Shown here: positions 12,069-21,983 of the stretch, piece after piece
Layout: the number at the start of each line of letters is the position of its first letter
Position numbering within the stretch: the stretch's first letter is position 1
Source: Calamus simplicifolius
Lineage: Eukaryota > Streptophyta > Magnoliopsida > Arecales > Arecaceae
Length of the DNA: 64,000 bases
Assembly: GCA_900491605.1 (NCBI GenBank)
Contig: UESW01005075.1
Coordinates: 470,362 to 534,361 of the forward strand
Direction: 5' to 3'
Program-made: the position numbers and the translations under genes
Notes under the pieces: generated by a model
What the model was told of the DNA's origin: nothing
Seen by the model: only the letters and a program-made list of their open reading frames with translations
Databases searched by the model: none

Positions 12069-13124
12069 TGTTAGGGTCCCCGGTCAAGGACTCCAAAACA
12101 TTCACCAACTCCTCAATGCGATCCGCTCCAACACCACAATCGATCCTTCCGAACTGTTTTCAGTAACATACGAGCATGGTAATTAGGATCTAACACACAA
12201 GAAATGAAGAATGCCTCACTGTTATTACGAAGAATGGTCTCAGGATTATTAGTCCTTCGAACCACTAGAACACAAGAACACTCGTACAAGGGTTATTAGC
12301 CCAAGCACGCCCAAACTTAAGAGGTTATCAGCCCCCCAAGTTTACTGGCATAAACGTGCCTATGCCTGGCCAACATTCATAAGCTCTCTAAGCTTACAAA
12401 ACACAACTCCCTATTGCTCCCGAGGAGTGTTTATATAGGCATCCTCAGGAGCTTCCAAAATCCTACCAACCCAATCAAATCAAATCTAGATCAAATCTTC
12501 AAGATTTTAAGGAAACAATTTGAAACAATTCCTAGAATCAAGGAGATTTGACGATACATGCCTAAAACAACTTAACTGAAAAGGAAACTAATCTTCTAGA
12601 GTTTAGGAGAAACATCCTAAATCTAGAAGATATGATTTATTCAATCACTCCCCAAAAAGAAATCAATCTTTGAAGATATCTCCATAATGCACTTGATCTC
12701 GCCGCCGTCCGCCGCCCTACACGGTGGCACCGCCGCCATTCTCCTCCATGGGTGGTGATGCTCCTCCGACTCCCAGGCCATGCTCGTTACATCCCGCTCG
12801 GTCACCGCTAAGACTGGTAGTGCTCCGTTGCCGAAGGTGGCTGCTGTGGGTAGCCACTCTTGATCATCTGCTACTGGTTGGCTAGGCTGGTAGCCAAAGT
12901 CTTGCTGTGGCACTTTGTCAAGGCAAGTCTGGGTGCTGGCCATGGGCTTGCCATGGCATGGCTGTGGTGCTTCGGCCGCGCGCGCTATGGGCATGTCATG
13001 TGCTTCAGCCGTGCGCATTGTGGGCATGTTAGGGGCGCCCATAAGTGTCACTGGGACCGCATCTCGCAACTTATCCTCCCCGTCGTGGTCGTGTAGGACA
13101 TGATCTTCGCTTGGGATCCTTTCA
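12069..13124 (-). repeat. 3' LTR of the chromovirus
   Basis: On the plus strand it runs from TGTTAGGGTCCC to GGGATCCTTTCA. It matches 18291-19349 with scattered substitutions. A minus-strand TATATAAACACTC near 12430 looks like the LTR TATA box. Immediately beyond 13124 the minus-strand sequence GGAAGGGGGAA is the polypurine tract, which shows this is the 3' copy. Confidence 0.9.
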
Positions 13125-13165
13125 TTCCCCCTTCCATTAAGTGTACCCTTATCCTCAAGGGTAAA

Positions 13166-13363
13166 TTATGAGAACCTTAAGGCTATGTCATCATAATCCT
13201 CCCATGTTGCTTCCTCTCTAGGTAGCCCTCTCCATTGCACCAATACTCTCCAGATCTTCCTTCTAATCCTCCCACGTGGCACTATTTTGTATTCAAGAAT
13301 CGTTGCGGGCTGTAGTAGCATTCTACCTTCCTCATCGAAAGAAGGCAATTCCTCTACAATCAA
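13166..13363 (-). CDS. Integrase C-terminal chromodomain (chromovirus)
   Basis: The 65-residue segment contains ILEYKIVPR, then VLVQWRGLPREEATWEDYDDI, the chromodomain pattern that targets chromovirus integrases to marked chromatin. It is out of frame with the preceding integrase ORF, so one frameshift separates them near 13365. Confidence 0.85.
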   Translation of the reverse strand: MIVEELPSFDEEGRMLLQPATILEYKIVPRGRIRRKIWRVLVQWRGLPREEATWEDYDDIALRFS

Positions 13364-13364
13364 G

Positions 13365-14309
13365 CTAGGATCCCCAACTCATCTCTTGAGGAGAGACACA
13401 TGAAACACTGGATGAAGTCTTGAGGTTGGTGGTAATTCCAGCCGATACAACTTCTCCGACACGGGCAGCCACTTTAAATGGCCCATAGTACCTTTTCTCT
13501 AGCTTGTAGCTTGCCTTTCTCTTCATTGTCTTTTGGCCATAGGGTTGAAGCTTCAAGTACACAAAGTCCCCAGGCTCAAACCCTTCTAGCCTTCTCCTTT
13601 TATCATAATATTTCTTCATGCTCGATTGGGCCTTCTTAAGCTCCCTCTTTGCCTTGGCTAGTATCTCGTCTCTAGTGATCAAGGCTTCCTCCACTTCCGC
13701 ATTCTTAGCCATACCCCTCTCATAAGTCACCAAGGTAGGAGGCTTCCTTCCATACACCACTTCAAATGGGCTAAGTGTGATGGAAGAGTGGTATGTTGTA
13801 TTATACCAATATTCCGCCCATGATATGTAGTCCATCCACCTTGCTTGCTCATCATGGAAATAGCATCTCAAGTATTGTTCCAATGCATGGTTGACCACCT
13901 CTGTTTGGCCATCGGTCTGCGGATGGTATGAAGAACTTGTCTTCATTTTGCTCCCTTGCAGTGCAAACACTTCCTTCCAAAAGGAGCTCATGAACACCCG
14001 ATCCCGGTCCATAACAATGGTTCTAAGGAAACCATGGAGCTTCACCACATTGTCCACAAAGGCCTTAGCCACACTCTTCATTGTAAATGGATGCTTAAGG
14101 GGTATGAAGTGAGCATACTTACTTAAGCGATCCATGACCACCAAGATCACTTCGTACCCTTGACTTGCGGGCAAGCCCTCCACAAAATCCATGGATAAGT
14201 CTTCCCATATAGCTTTCGGTATGGGTAAGGGATGCAAGAGACCCGTAGGGGCCTTCGTATCATGTTTGGTCTTTTGACACACGTCACATTCTGCCACCCA
14301 CTTCTTCAC
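13365..14309 (-). CDS. Ty3/gypsy integrase core
   Basis: It carries the second half of the HHCC zinc motif (WVAECDVCQKTK), the catalytic-core segments MDFVEGLP and VMDRDRVFMSSFW, and the HPQTDGQTEVVN motif with its catalytic glutamate. The GPF-like segment YYGPFKVAARVGEV follows. The two histidines of the zinc motif lie upstream in the RNase H frame, separated by a TAG where a Trp codon is expected, at about 14328. Integrase inserts the cDNA into the host chromosome. The 3' part is frameshifted before the chromodomain. Confidence 0.88.
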   Translation of the reverse strand: MKKWVAECDVCQKTKHDTKAPTGLLHPLPIPKAIWEDLSMDFVEGLPASQGYEVILVVMDRLSKYAHFIPLKHPFTMKSVAKAFVDNVVKLHGFLRTIVMDRDRVFMSSFWKEVFALQGSKMKTSSSYHPQTDGQTEVVNHALEQYLRCYFHDEQARWMDYISWAEYWYNTTYHSSITLSPFEVVYGRKPPTLVTYERGMAKNAEVEEALITRDEILAKAKRELKKAQSSMKKYYDKRRRLEGFEPGDFVYLKLQPYGQKTMKRKASYKLEKRYYGPFKVAARVGEVVSAGITTNLKTSSSVSCVSPQEMSWGS

Positions 14310-14327
14310 ACTTCTCTTTAGGCCCTT

Positions 14328-15326
14328 CTAATAGAAGAAATGCTTGATCCTTATATAGGTCATCCTAAGCCATCCCGAATGACCACCTTCTTTGCTATGG
14401 TGGAAGTGAGTGAGAATCTCCTTCCTCAGGTTTGGTACGTCGGGCACATAGACATAGGACTTGTAGTAGATAAGCCCATCATGCCATTTGAATCCGGTCA
14501 CCCCATTACATGGACTCTCAAGCTTCTCTATGATCTCTTGAGACCTTGCATCCAACTCCACGACCTCTCTATGCTTGTCCCATATCCTCCATTCAGCTCC
14601 ACTCAAGGCCATATGTTCAGCCTCATCTTCATACAAAGTCCACATCATTGGACTTCCCTCCTTCCTTGACAACGCATCAGCCACCTTATTCTCCTTGCCG
14701 GGCTGATATATAATGTCATACTCGAATCCCAGAAGCTTCACAAGAAACTTCTGTTGCTCTGGTGTCACAATCTTTTGTTCTAACAAGTGTCTTAATGCTT
14801 GTTGATCATTCACTATAGTAAATTTTCTTCCCAAGAGGTAAGGTCTCCACACCTTCACCGCATGCACAACCGCCAACATTTCTCTTGCATAAGTGCTCCA
14901 TGCTTTCTTCATTGGCCCTAAGGCCTTGGAGATATAAGCTATGGGCCTCCTTTCTTGAGCTAGTACCACCCTAATCCCTTCTCCACTTGCATCAGTATAT
15001 ACTTCAAATGGTTTCTTGAAGTCGGGCAAGGCCAAGATGGATGTCTTGGTCATGGCTCTCTTCAATTTCTCAAAAGCTCTCCTTCCATCTTCGGTCCACT
15101 CGAAGCCCTCCTTTTTTAGCATGGAGGTAAGTGGCTTGGCTATCAATCCATAGCCTTGCACGAACCTTCGATAGTAGCCTGTCAAACCAAGGAATCCTTG
15201 TAGAACTGACACATCCTTGGGTAAGGGCCAATCCACCATAGCTTCCACCTTCGCTGGTCCACTTTTACTCCTTGGCCCGATATGATGTGGCCAAGGTACT
15301 CCAGCTCTTCTTGCATAAAGGCGCAT
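14328..15326 (-). CDS. Ty3/gypsy RNase H and integrase N-terminus
   Basis: It starts inside the RT thumb (GFLGLTGYYRRFV), continues through RNase H with the acidic motif YTDASGEG and the segment ALRHLLEQK, and ends with the HH half of the integrase zinc finger (THFHHSKEGGHSGW). RNase H removes the RNA strand during reverse transcription. The frame is offset from the RT ORF by a frameshift in the region 15182-15326 and ends at the TAG noted for the integrase. Confidence 0.88.
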   Translation of the reverse strand: MRLYARRAGVPWPHHIGPRSKSGPAKVEAMVDWPLPKDVSVLQGFLGLTGYYRRFVQGYGLIAKPLTSMLKKEGFEWTEDGRRAFEKLKRAMTKTSILALPDFKKPFEVYTDASGEGIRVVLAQERRPIAYISKALGPMKKAWSTYAREMLAVVHAVKVWRPYLLGRKFTIVNDQQALRHLLEQKIVTPEQQKFLVKLLGFEYDIIYQPGKENKVADALSRKEGSPMMWTLYEDEAEHMALSGAEWRIWDKHREVVELDARSQEIIEKLESPCNGVTGFKWHDGLIYYKSYVYVPDVPNLRKEILTHFHHSKEGGHSGWLRMTYIRIKHFFY

Positions 15327-15996
15327 TTGGAAGCCTTGATGAAGAAGTGGTTCTCCTTCAAGATCATCAATACTCGCTCCAATTGCTCCAAGTATTCCTC
15401 CACATTCTTCGAGTACACCAAGATGTCATCGAAGAATACTAATACAAACTTCCTCAAGAATGGCTTAAATATGGCATTCATAGCCGCTTGGAAAGTTGAG
15501 GGGGCATTGCATAGCCCAAAAGGCATCACTAGGTACTCATAGTGGCCGGAATGAGTCCTAAATGCCGTCTTGTGGGTATCTTCCTCTTTCATCCGGATTT
15601 GATGGTATCCGATCCTTAAATCCAGCTTGGTGAACACATGAGCCCCATGCAACTCATCAAGCATCTCGTCCACTGTTGGTATGGAAATCTATCCCTCACT
15701 GTTGCCTCATTCAATGCTCGGTAGTCGGTGCAAAAATGCCAACTTCCATCCTTCTTCCTCACAAGCAACACCGGTGATGAAAAGGGACTAGTGCTTGGTC
15801 GAATCAAGCCACTAGCCAACATCTCCTCCACTTGTCTTTCGATCTCACCCTTTTGAAAGTGAGCATACCAGTATGGTGGCACATTCACCGGTTTGCTCGC
15901 ATCTTTCAGCACAATGCGATGATCAAATTCCCTACTTGGTGGTAATGAAGTAGGTACCTCCAATACTTCCTTGTGTCTTTCTAAAACCGTCTTCAC
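15182..15996 (-). CDS. Ty3/gypsy reverse transcriptase (two overlapping frames)
   Basis: The first frame (15616-15996) holds LPPSREFDHRIVL, the finger motif LIRPSTSPFSSPVLLVRKKD and CTDYRALN. After a 1-bp loss near 15690 the second frame (15182-15673) holds FTKLDLRIGYHQIRM, MPFGLCNAPSTFQ and the catalytic FFDDILVYS. Together they make a nearly complete RT. Joined to the gag-protease ORF by a single in-frame TGA at about 16054. Confidence 0.9.
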
Positions 15997-16053
15997 ACCT
16001 TGGGGCAGCTCCTTATTTCCATCACTATGCTTCTCTTCTTGCCCTTCATCTCC

Positions 16054-17139
16054 TCAGTTTTGGTCCATCACTATGGCGAAGCAATGCGCCCCACCCTTGC
16101 ATAGTTTCTCAAACATATTGGCCTCGCAAGGCCTTGGCTCTTTTGATGCTAGAGCTGTCCACGTCCTCTTCTTCCCTCCAAGCTTGAACTCCATAGTCAT
16201 CTTCTCATAGTCGGTGACGACCTTGCCAATGCCTCTTAGCCATGCATTGCCCAAGACAACATCTAGCCCCACCAATGAGAGTACGTGAAGATCAGCCGCT
16301 ATATGGACGCCTTGGACATTCATCTTCATGGTTCGCACTACCATCTCGCACCTTAGCTTTTCCCCGTTTGCCACCTTCACATCGAATGACTCTACTTCTT
16401 TCCCATGCAATCCCACCTTAGAAAGGACGTGGGAATTGATGAAGTTGTGGGTAGACCCACTATCCAACAATAATGTCATTTCATGCTTGCCAACCCAAGC
16501 CATAAGTTGCATGGTTGAGGGATTTTGTACGCCGGACATGGCATTGAGGCTCAACTCGGCTTCCTCACTTTCCTCATCGCTAGAGGACTCCTCATGCCCG
16601 TGCTCTTCCTCATTTGTCTCCCCCAATTGCTCCTCCTCTATCCCGATCATACACATGACCTTGGCTTTCTTGCATTGGTGATCACGGCTCCACTTTTCAC
16701 CACATTTGAAGCATAAGCCCTTCTTTATGTACTCATCAAGCTCCTCACGACTAAGCTTCTTGACTTCCTTCCCTTTGCTCCTTGAATCCCCCTTAGTCCC
16801 CTCCTTTCCTTTCCAAGACCCCATGGAATACAAGGGTTTATAAACCTTGTTAGCCACTTGGTCCTTGACATGTCTTTTCTCGAAGTGATGACTTTCTTCA
16901 AGGATTTCAGCCATCCTCGTTGCTTCTTGCAGCCTAGTGGGCTGCTTCAACTTGAGCTCCTTGGCAATCCATGGTTTTAGACCATCCACGAAAGTGCCGA
17001 TAAGTGCCTCCTCAAACCAACCCCTCACCAAGGTTTGGAGTTGTCGAAATTCCTCCACATACGCATGCACCTTGCCATCTTGCTTGAGCTTAGCTAGCTG
17101 GCCATGATGGTTGATAATGGGTGAAGGCCCAAATTGCAT
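16054..17139 (-). CDS. Gag C-terminus, zinc knuckle and protease
   Basis: Residues 1-130 are the capsid C-terminal part (FRQLQTLVRGWFEEALIGTF). A zinc knuckle CFKCGEKWSRDHQC lies near residues 143-156. An acidic linker follows, then the aspartic protease with LLLDSGSTHNFI near residue 224. The protease frame runs on without interruption to a TGA after VMDQN. The upstream gag is in the same frame but cut by two TGA codons. Confidence 0.87.
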   Translation of the reverse strand: MQFGPSPIINHHGQLAKLKQDGKVHAYVEEFRQLQTLVRGWFEEALIGTFVDGLKPWIAKELKLKQPTRLQEATRMAEILEESHHFEKRHVKDQVANKVYKPLYSMGSWKGKEGTKGDSRSKGKEVKKLSREELDEYIKKGLCFKCGEKWSRDHQCKKAKVMCMIGIEEEQLGETNEEEHGHEESSSDEESEEAELSLNAMSGVQNPSTMQLMAWVGKHEMTLLLDSGSTHNFINSHVLSKVGLHGKEVESFDVKVANGEKLRCEMVVRTMKMNVQGVHIAADLHVLSLVGLDVVLGNAWLRGIGKVVTDYEKMTMEFKLGGKKRTWTALASKEPRPCEANMFEKLCKGGAHCFAIVMDQN

Positions 17140-17313
17140 AAGCAGCTCCCTCTCGAATGCCGTCCACCCGAGCCTTCTTCCTTCCTTCTCATAGTGGGCC
17201 CGTATTCATCTCCACCATTTGCTTGCCTTCCCATCAAGGAAGAAACATGTTGTGGCCACTCTCTCTATCCTTGGTACTTCATATATATGAAAATAGTGGT
17301 CCGCCTTATCGAG

Positions 17314-17946
17314 TCACTCATGAGGGTCACCACCATTGAACTTAGGGAAGTCAATTTTTGGTCTCCTTGGTCCTCGGTTGTTAAACTGATTTCCATCATC
17401 ATCTTCATAGTCACCTCCACGGTAATGTGGCCTTCTAGGTCCTCGGTGGTTAAATCGATTTCCTTCATCTTCATCATGATAGTGGTGGTCTCTTCTCGGT
17501 CTCTCATGTCTTCTAGCATCTTCATGGATCCGGCCATAGGGCATTTCTTCCCCATACCGAATCCCACCGAATCTTTCCTCTGTCCTTGCATGGTTATCAA
17601 CATCATGGTCAGACTCCTCCTCTCGCAGCCACCTTTCCACTACCTCGTGCTCATTCTCCACACGCCCGCCCAAGCTAAGAGGTTGCCTTGGTCTAGGCTC
17701 TCCTCTTGTGGACTTAGAAATGTGAGTTTTCCTCCCATCAACGAGTTGCTCCTCTTCCACTCTTGGGGTTTGTCTGCGGTTGGCACCATTCGCTCCTCCT
17801 CCAAGTCTTACCAATATTGCTTGCAAGCCTCGTCTCATGCCTTCCACCGCCTTCATGTTCTCCTTCGTAGCATTAGTGACGAAGTGATGGCTCCTTGCAT
17901 GTGAGTCATGTTGGTGGTAGTCTCCGCCATCTGCTCCTTCATCCAA
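17314..17946 (-). CDS. Gag N-terminus (chromovirus), interrupted
   Basis: A 210-residue arginine- and acid-rich leader leads into PKIDFPKFNGGDPHE, the conserved start of the gypsy capsid domain. The frame continues beyond the stop through YFHIYEVPRIERVATTCFFL to the ORF at 17139, but two Trp positions (about 17313 and 17207) read TGA. This is a gag inactivated by point mutations and not by deletion. Confidence 0.8.
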   Translation of the reverse strand: MDEGADGGDYHQHDSHARSHHFVTNATKENMKAVEGMRRGLQAILVRLGGGANGANRRQTPRVEEEQLVDGRKTHISKSTRGEPRPRQPLSLGGRVENEHEVVERWLREEESDHDVDNHARTEERFGGIRYGEEMPYGRIHEDARRHERPRRDHHYHDEDEGNRFNHRGPRRPHYRGGDYEDDDGNQFNNRGPRRPKIDFPKFNGGDPHE

Positions 17947-18271
17947 AGAGTGGATGACTCCAAAGCTTCAAAGCGGTCTGAGTTGGATGGAAAAGTACTT
18001 GATCCGGCCTCCATTGGAATATGGGCTGCAACAACAAGTCCAACCTTGGGTTCTCTCCAAAAATGAAGATCGAACCCCCTCCCACGAAGAACTTTGCACG
18101 GACAACTTCCAACCTTGGGTTCTCTCCAGAAGAAGATCGAACCCCCACCTCAAATAATAACTCCAACAAGAACAAACAACTTCTAACTATAACTATCTCA
18201 ACGAAGAGAATCAAAGTAAGGTTTGCTCGTGATTACTCCGCTTGAAGCATAGAGATCTTCAAGCAACTCAT

Positions 18272-18290
18272 CTCAACGAAAGCACCAATT
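18272..18290 (-). other. Primer binding site of the chromovirus
   Basis: Directly inside the 5' LTR the minus strand reads AATTGGTGCTTTCGTTGAG. The TGG start suits pairing with the CCA end of a tRNA; which tRNA I cannot say. Confidence 0.6.
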
Positions 18291-19349
18291 TGTTAGGGTC
18301 CCCGGTCAAGGACTCCAAAACATTCACCAACTCCTCTATGCGATCCGCTCCAATACCACAATCAATCCTCTCGAACCGTTTCTAGTAACACACGAGCATG
18401 GTAATTAGGATCTAACACACAAGAAATAAAGAATGCCTCACTGTTATTACGAAGAACGTGGTCTTAGGATTATTAGTCCTTCGAACCACCAGAACACAAG
18501 AACACTCGTACAAGGGTTATTAGCCTAAGCATGCCCAAACTTAAGAGGTTATCAGCCTCCCAAGTTTACTGGCATAAACGTGCCTATGCCTGGCCAACAT
18601 TCATAAGCTCTCTAAGCTTACAAAATACAACTCCCTATTGCTCCCGAGGAGTATTTATATAGGCATCCTCAGGAGCTTCCAAAATCCTACCAACCCAATC
18701 AAATCAAATCTAGATCAAATCTTCAAGATTCTAAGGAAACAATTCGAAACAATTCCTAGAATCAAGGAGATTTGACGATACATGCCTAAAACAACTTAAC
18801 TGAAAAGGAAACTAATCTTCTAGAGTTTAGGAGAAACATACTAAATCTAGAAGATATGATTTATTCAATCACTCCCCATAAGGAAATCAATCTCTGAAGA
18901 TATCTCCATAATGCACTTGATCTCGCCGCCGTCTGCCGCCCTACACGGTGGTGCCACCGCCATTCTCCTCCATGGGTGGTGATGCTCCTCCGACTCCCCA
19001 GGTCATGATCGTTACATCCCGCTCGGTCATCGCTAAGACTGGTGGTGCTCCGTTGCCAAAGGTAGCTGCTGTGGGTAGCCACTCTTGATCATCTGCTACT
19101 GGTTAGCTAGGCTGGTGGCTAAAGTCTTGCTGTGGCACTTTGTCAAGGCAAGTCTGGGTGTTGGCCCTGGGCTTGCCATGGCATGGCTGTGGTGCTTCGG
19201 TCGCGCGCGCTATGGGCATGTCATGTGCTTTGGCCGTGCGTGCTGTGGGCATGTCAGGGGCGCCCATAAGTGTCACTGGGGCCGCATCTCGCAACTTATC
19301 CTCCCCATCGTGGCCGTGTAGGCCATGGTCTTCACTTGGGATCCTTTCA
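18291..19349 (-). repeat. 5' LTR of the chromovirus
   Basis: Begins TGTTAGGGTCCC and ends GGGATCCTTTCA on the plus strand, almost the same as 12069-13124. The part nearest 19300 has internally repetitive GGGCATGT / CCATGGC words in both copies. Confidence 0.9.
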
Positions 19350-19486
19350 CATTTACCCGTTTTGCTATTAATGAAAATCTTCGTTACTCATTAAGCTATT
19401 TAGACCGAAAATTTTTTGACCCATTAAAAATGATAATGACCGAATAAACAGCCAAATGAAAAAAAATTGTCATCCCTAAAAAATAT

Positions 19487-20304
19487 AACTTTTATATGAT
19501 CTAATTATTTAGTACTTTAATAAAAATTGATATAATATATACATATGATTTAATTTGGTTTACATCAGTTTTTTTAAAAACTAAATTGAAATATAATCAT
19601 TTTTCTAATTTTAAAAATCTATAAATCGAAATAGAATTAGGGGATAAAAAATGGATTCAAATTAAATTAAAATCGTGATTCAGACTGATTTTATCATTTG
19701 GTCAGTTTTCTTGCACATTCTTGCAAATACTTTAGCTTCAGTTTCATGGGAAACTTTTACAATTAAGAAACGTGGCAAAATCTATTGGTTAACTAAAGTA
19801 CATTCCTGTCCAACGCATTACTGGTTGTTATCCATGATATTATATTTCAACGAGGGCGCGTTTAGTTTTGTGTCAATGGGTTAAGCAAAAGTCCACTTTG
19901 CTGAAGTGGCGTCAATTCTTCCCAAGTCAAAACCGCCTTCGAGTAATTTTTCATTAGATAGGCCATGTAGAAACTGACTTCAGCTTTGCTTTGGGCCAAC
20001 CCAACGCCCAAAGCAGCCTCTCTTTAGCTAAATTGAGTTCAATGACCAGGTACGGGACTACCAAACATGCTTTAAATCTCTCCATCTTACGTGATTATTT
20101 TGTCTTTTTAGAGGATCTTTAGGCTTATTTTCTTTGGCCCAATATCCATCTGGAAATTTCAAGGCCTATTCATTCAGCTAATTTATATTTCGATTCCAAA
20201 AATGTGATTGCAAAAGGATCGAAATTGGCGAGTCATGCTATTTTATACTCAGGCTCAGTTATGTTTGGATGTAGTGCGAGAAGAAATGTTAGCTTTCATG
20301 GTCA
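19487..20304. other. Intergenic DNA with a possible decayed MITE
   Basis: No genes. About 19855-20075 begins GGGCGCGTTTAGTTTTG and ends ACTACCAAACATGC, which resembles terminal inverted repeats of Tourist-like MITEs, but there is no clear target duplication. Confidence 0.35.
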
Positions 20305-20309
20305 TCTCT

Positions 20310-20629
20310 TGTTAAATAGTCTTGAATTTATATATTGGGCCCGGTTTTTTGACCCGACCCGATATACTTGTTGGGCCCGGACCAAACCGGTCCGCTAGGG
20401 TTTTATTTTATGGAAGTATTTTTTTGGGGAGTATATATATAGATATACATGTGAAAACTTCTGTAAGGGTTTTGTAAAAGGGTTTTGGAGACCTTCTCCT
20501 CCTTTTGATAATGGAACTTTGTTTGCCTTGCCCGTGGATGTAGATCACCATGATCGAACCACGTAAATTCTTGGTGTTCCTTTGTTTATTTATTGCTTTG
20601 ATTTGTTTATAGATCTGATTTCCGCAACA
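20310..20629 (+). repeat. 5' LTR of the copia element
   Basis: Starts TGTTAAATAG and ends TTTCCGCAACA. It includes a TATA-rich stretch near 20437. It matches 24886-25186 except for a few substitutions and a length difference of about 19 bp near 20480. Confidence 0.92.
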
Positions 20630-20632
20630 AAC

Positions 20633-20645
20633 TGGTATCAGAGCC
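20633..20645 (+). other. Primer binding site, initiator Met-tRNA type
   Basis: TGGTATCAGAGCC lies three bases after the LTR end. This is the canonical plant copia site complementary to the 3' end of initiator methionine tRNA. Confidence 0.9.
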
Positions 20646-21316
20646 TTTTGGTTTGGAAATAATTTTGTTGAAAAAAAAAAGAGAAAAGAGTTGCCCTAAT
20701 CCGCCTGCCGCCTCCCCTGTTTTCTTCCTCTGCGCCTGGCTGCTGTAGAGGGATCCAGCGTGGAGCGGCTTTGTGAGGAGAAGCCAGACGCTCGGGTTCC
20801 GGCTTTGTGAGATCGTGAGGGAAAAGATCACGGTGGGAAGGCTCCGGTTCCGATCTCAGGAACCGGACAGACTCCCTGCTTCTCCAAGACTCGCACGCTG
20901 TAGCGGTCGACGTCCGTGGACAGGAATTCGTCCGACTGGGTGGAAGCGTGGAACGTGGAGAGAAGAATTCTAAGGCCAGGGCCAGCAGTTGTGTCTTCTT
21001 AAAACCAACGACGTCTTTCCTTCTCCAGCTCCTGGCAAAGACCTCGTTTTTCTCATCCCCAAGGTGATCCTTCGACCGATCTCTCGCTTTAGATCCTCCA
21101 CCTGTCTCCCGTCTCCGCCTCGGAATCGACGTGTGGCCGTCGCCTTTTTCCTCTGCTCTCTGTTTCCTGCCAAGATCCCTCCGAGCTACTCTTCTGGCCT
21201 TCGTTCTCGTCGCTCTCTTTTCGGTAGTGGCGGACGATCCCGATATCCTGTACAAGTCTGGCTGAAGGAGGGTGGTTTGCTTGAGGGTGTTCTTGGGCGT
21301 TGTGAGGTTGGATCGC

Positions 21317-21469
21317 AAGAGGAAGAGTAGGAGGAAATTCCACCACCGAAGCCCTTCTTGTATCTCCAGTAGAGAGCTGGGCCAGAGACACAGAGAGCGG
21401 AGGCCACGGCGAACAACACCAGGCAGCACTTCACGCACGCCCCCGACCGCCGTGACCCGCCCGACATCT
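21317..21469 (-). pseudogene. Captured 5' coding fragment resembling a DUF1068 membrane protein
   Basis: Antisense to the retroelement, an ATG at about 21467 opens a 51-residue segment: MSGGSRRSGACVKCC, a hydrophobic stretch (LVLFAVASALCVSG), then PALYWRYKKGF and a glycine/serine run ending in cysteine. This matches how I remember the N-terminus of plant DUF1068 proteins, small proteins with one membrane anchor, from the start codon to just before their CPPC-type motif. The match is lost after the cysteine. The assignment rests on memory of the family and not on a search. Its place inside the 5' leader implies transduction of host sequence. Confidence 0.5.
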
Positions 21470-21674
21470 TCATCTGGGACGGTCTGTGAGATCCGCCGTC
21501 GCCCTCACACCGAGTCGCTCCACCAGTTCGAGCCATCTCCCCTGGTTCTTCACGTCGGGCCAACGGAACCTCTGTGACGATGCGTGCGTAGCCAAACTCC
21601 ACCTCTGTGACGGAACAGATTTTATTTGTTCCAATTGAACAAAGCAGGCCTCCTTCAAAACAAGGTCCATTTGA

Positions 21675-21789
21675 TTTTCTTCTGTACAAGTGCGGCGGCG
21701 GCCATCCTCAAAGAGCACAAGGCACCCATCGCCGAGTGGGAGATCGCCAAGCCTGCCAAGGACGCTGTCACCGAGGTGGTCAGGTCAGG
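21675..21789 (+). pseudogene. Captured fragment of non-phosphorylating NADP-GAPDH (GAPN)
   Basis: In the sense orientation, the frame from 21691 reads AAAAILKEHKAPIAE, then EIAKPAKDAVTEVVRSG and a stop shortly after. This is a well conserved N-terminal segment of plant NADP-dependent non-phosphorylating glyceraldehyde-3-phosphate dehydrogenase, an aldehyde dehydrogenase family enzyme of the cytosol. Between IAE and EIAK the usual CLVK is replaced by one Trp, consistent with a 9-nt deletion. The preceding LLYK is in a neighbouring frame and resembles LLHK of the enzyme. It is a non-functional captured exon piece in the copia leader. Confidence 0.65.
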
Positions 21790-21983
21790 GCATTCGGTGT
21801 CTTAGAACTGAGGCAATACTTGTTCTGCTTCTGTCTCTATCCGAGGGTTTCTTCACCATCCAAAAGCTAGGGCTTTTGCACCGGATTTCAGCCTCCTCGT
21901 TCCATCTGTGAAGCTGTTCCCAGGATCTCTTCTTCTTCTTCAATCCAAACAGAAAGATCGTTTCTTTCTTTGAAATTTTTGGG

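Larger units (their letters stand above)
12069..19349 (-). mobile_element. Ty3/gypsy chromovirus LTR retrotransposon, defective
   Basis: A 7.28-kb element with two LTRs of about 1,057 bp that are nearly identical by eye. The order gag, protease, reverse transcriptase, RNase H, integrase, chromodomain is read on the minus strand, which defines a chromovirus; Reina or a related clade is likely. A purine-rich tract lies directly inside the 3' LTR and a tRNA-primer-like site inside the 5' LTR. It sits inside a hAT element; flanks are GATTT on the left and CATTT on the right, a 5-bp duplication with one mismatch. The frame is broken by at least three stops and three frameshifts, so it cannot move by itself. 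Confidence 0.9.
11223..19478. mobile_element. Non-autonomous hAT element, split by a gypsy insertion
   Basis: The left end TAGGGATGGCAAT at 11223 and the right end ATTGTCATCCCTA finishing at 19478 form a 13-bp terminal inverted repeat with one mismatch. Both sides carry the identical 8-bp sequence AAAAATAT (11215-11222 and 19479-19486), the target duplication length of the hAT superfamily. Removing the gypsy element at 12069-19349 leaves an element of about 970 bp with no transposase, so it was non-autonomous. Its left half holds short decayed tandem repeats around GAAAGAAGGAAGAGC at 11730-11920. Confidence 0.82.

Noticed and set aside
12641..13103. Open frames on both strands within the gypsy LTR
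   Set aside because: They recur in the other LTR with changes that break the frame and match no protein.
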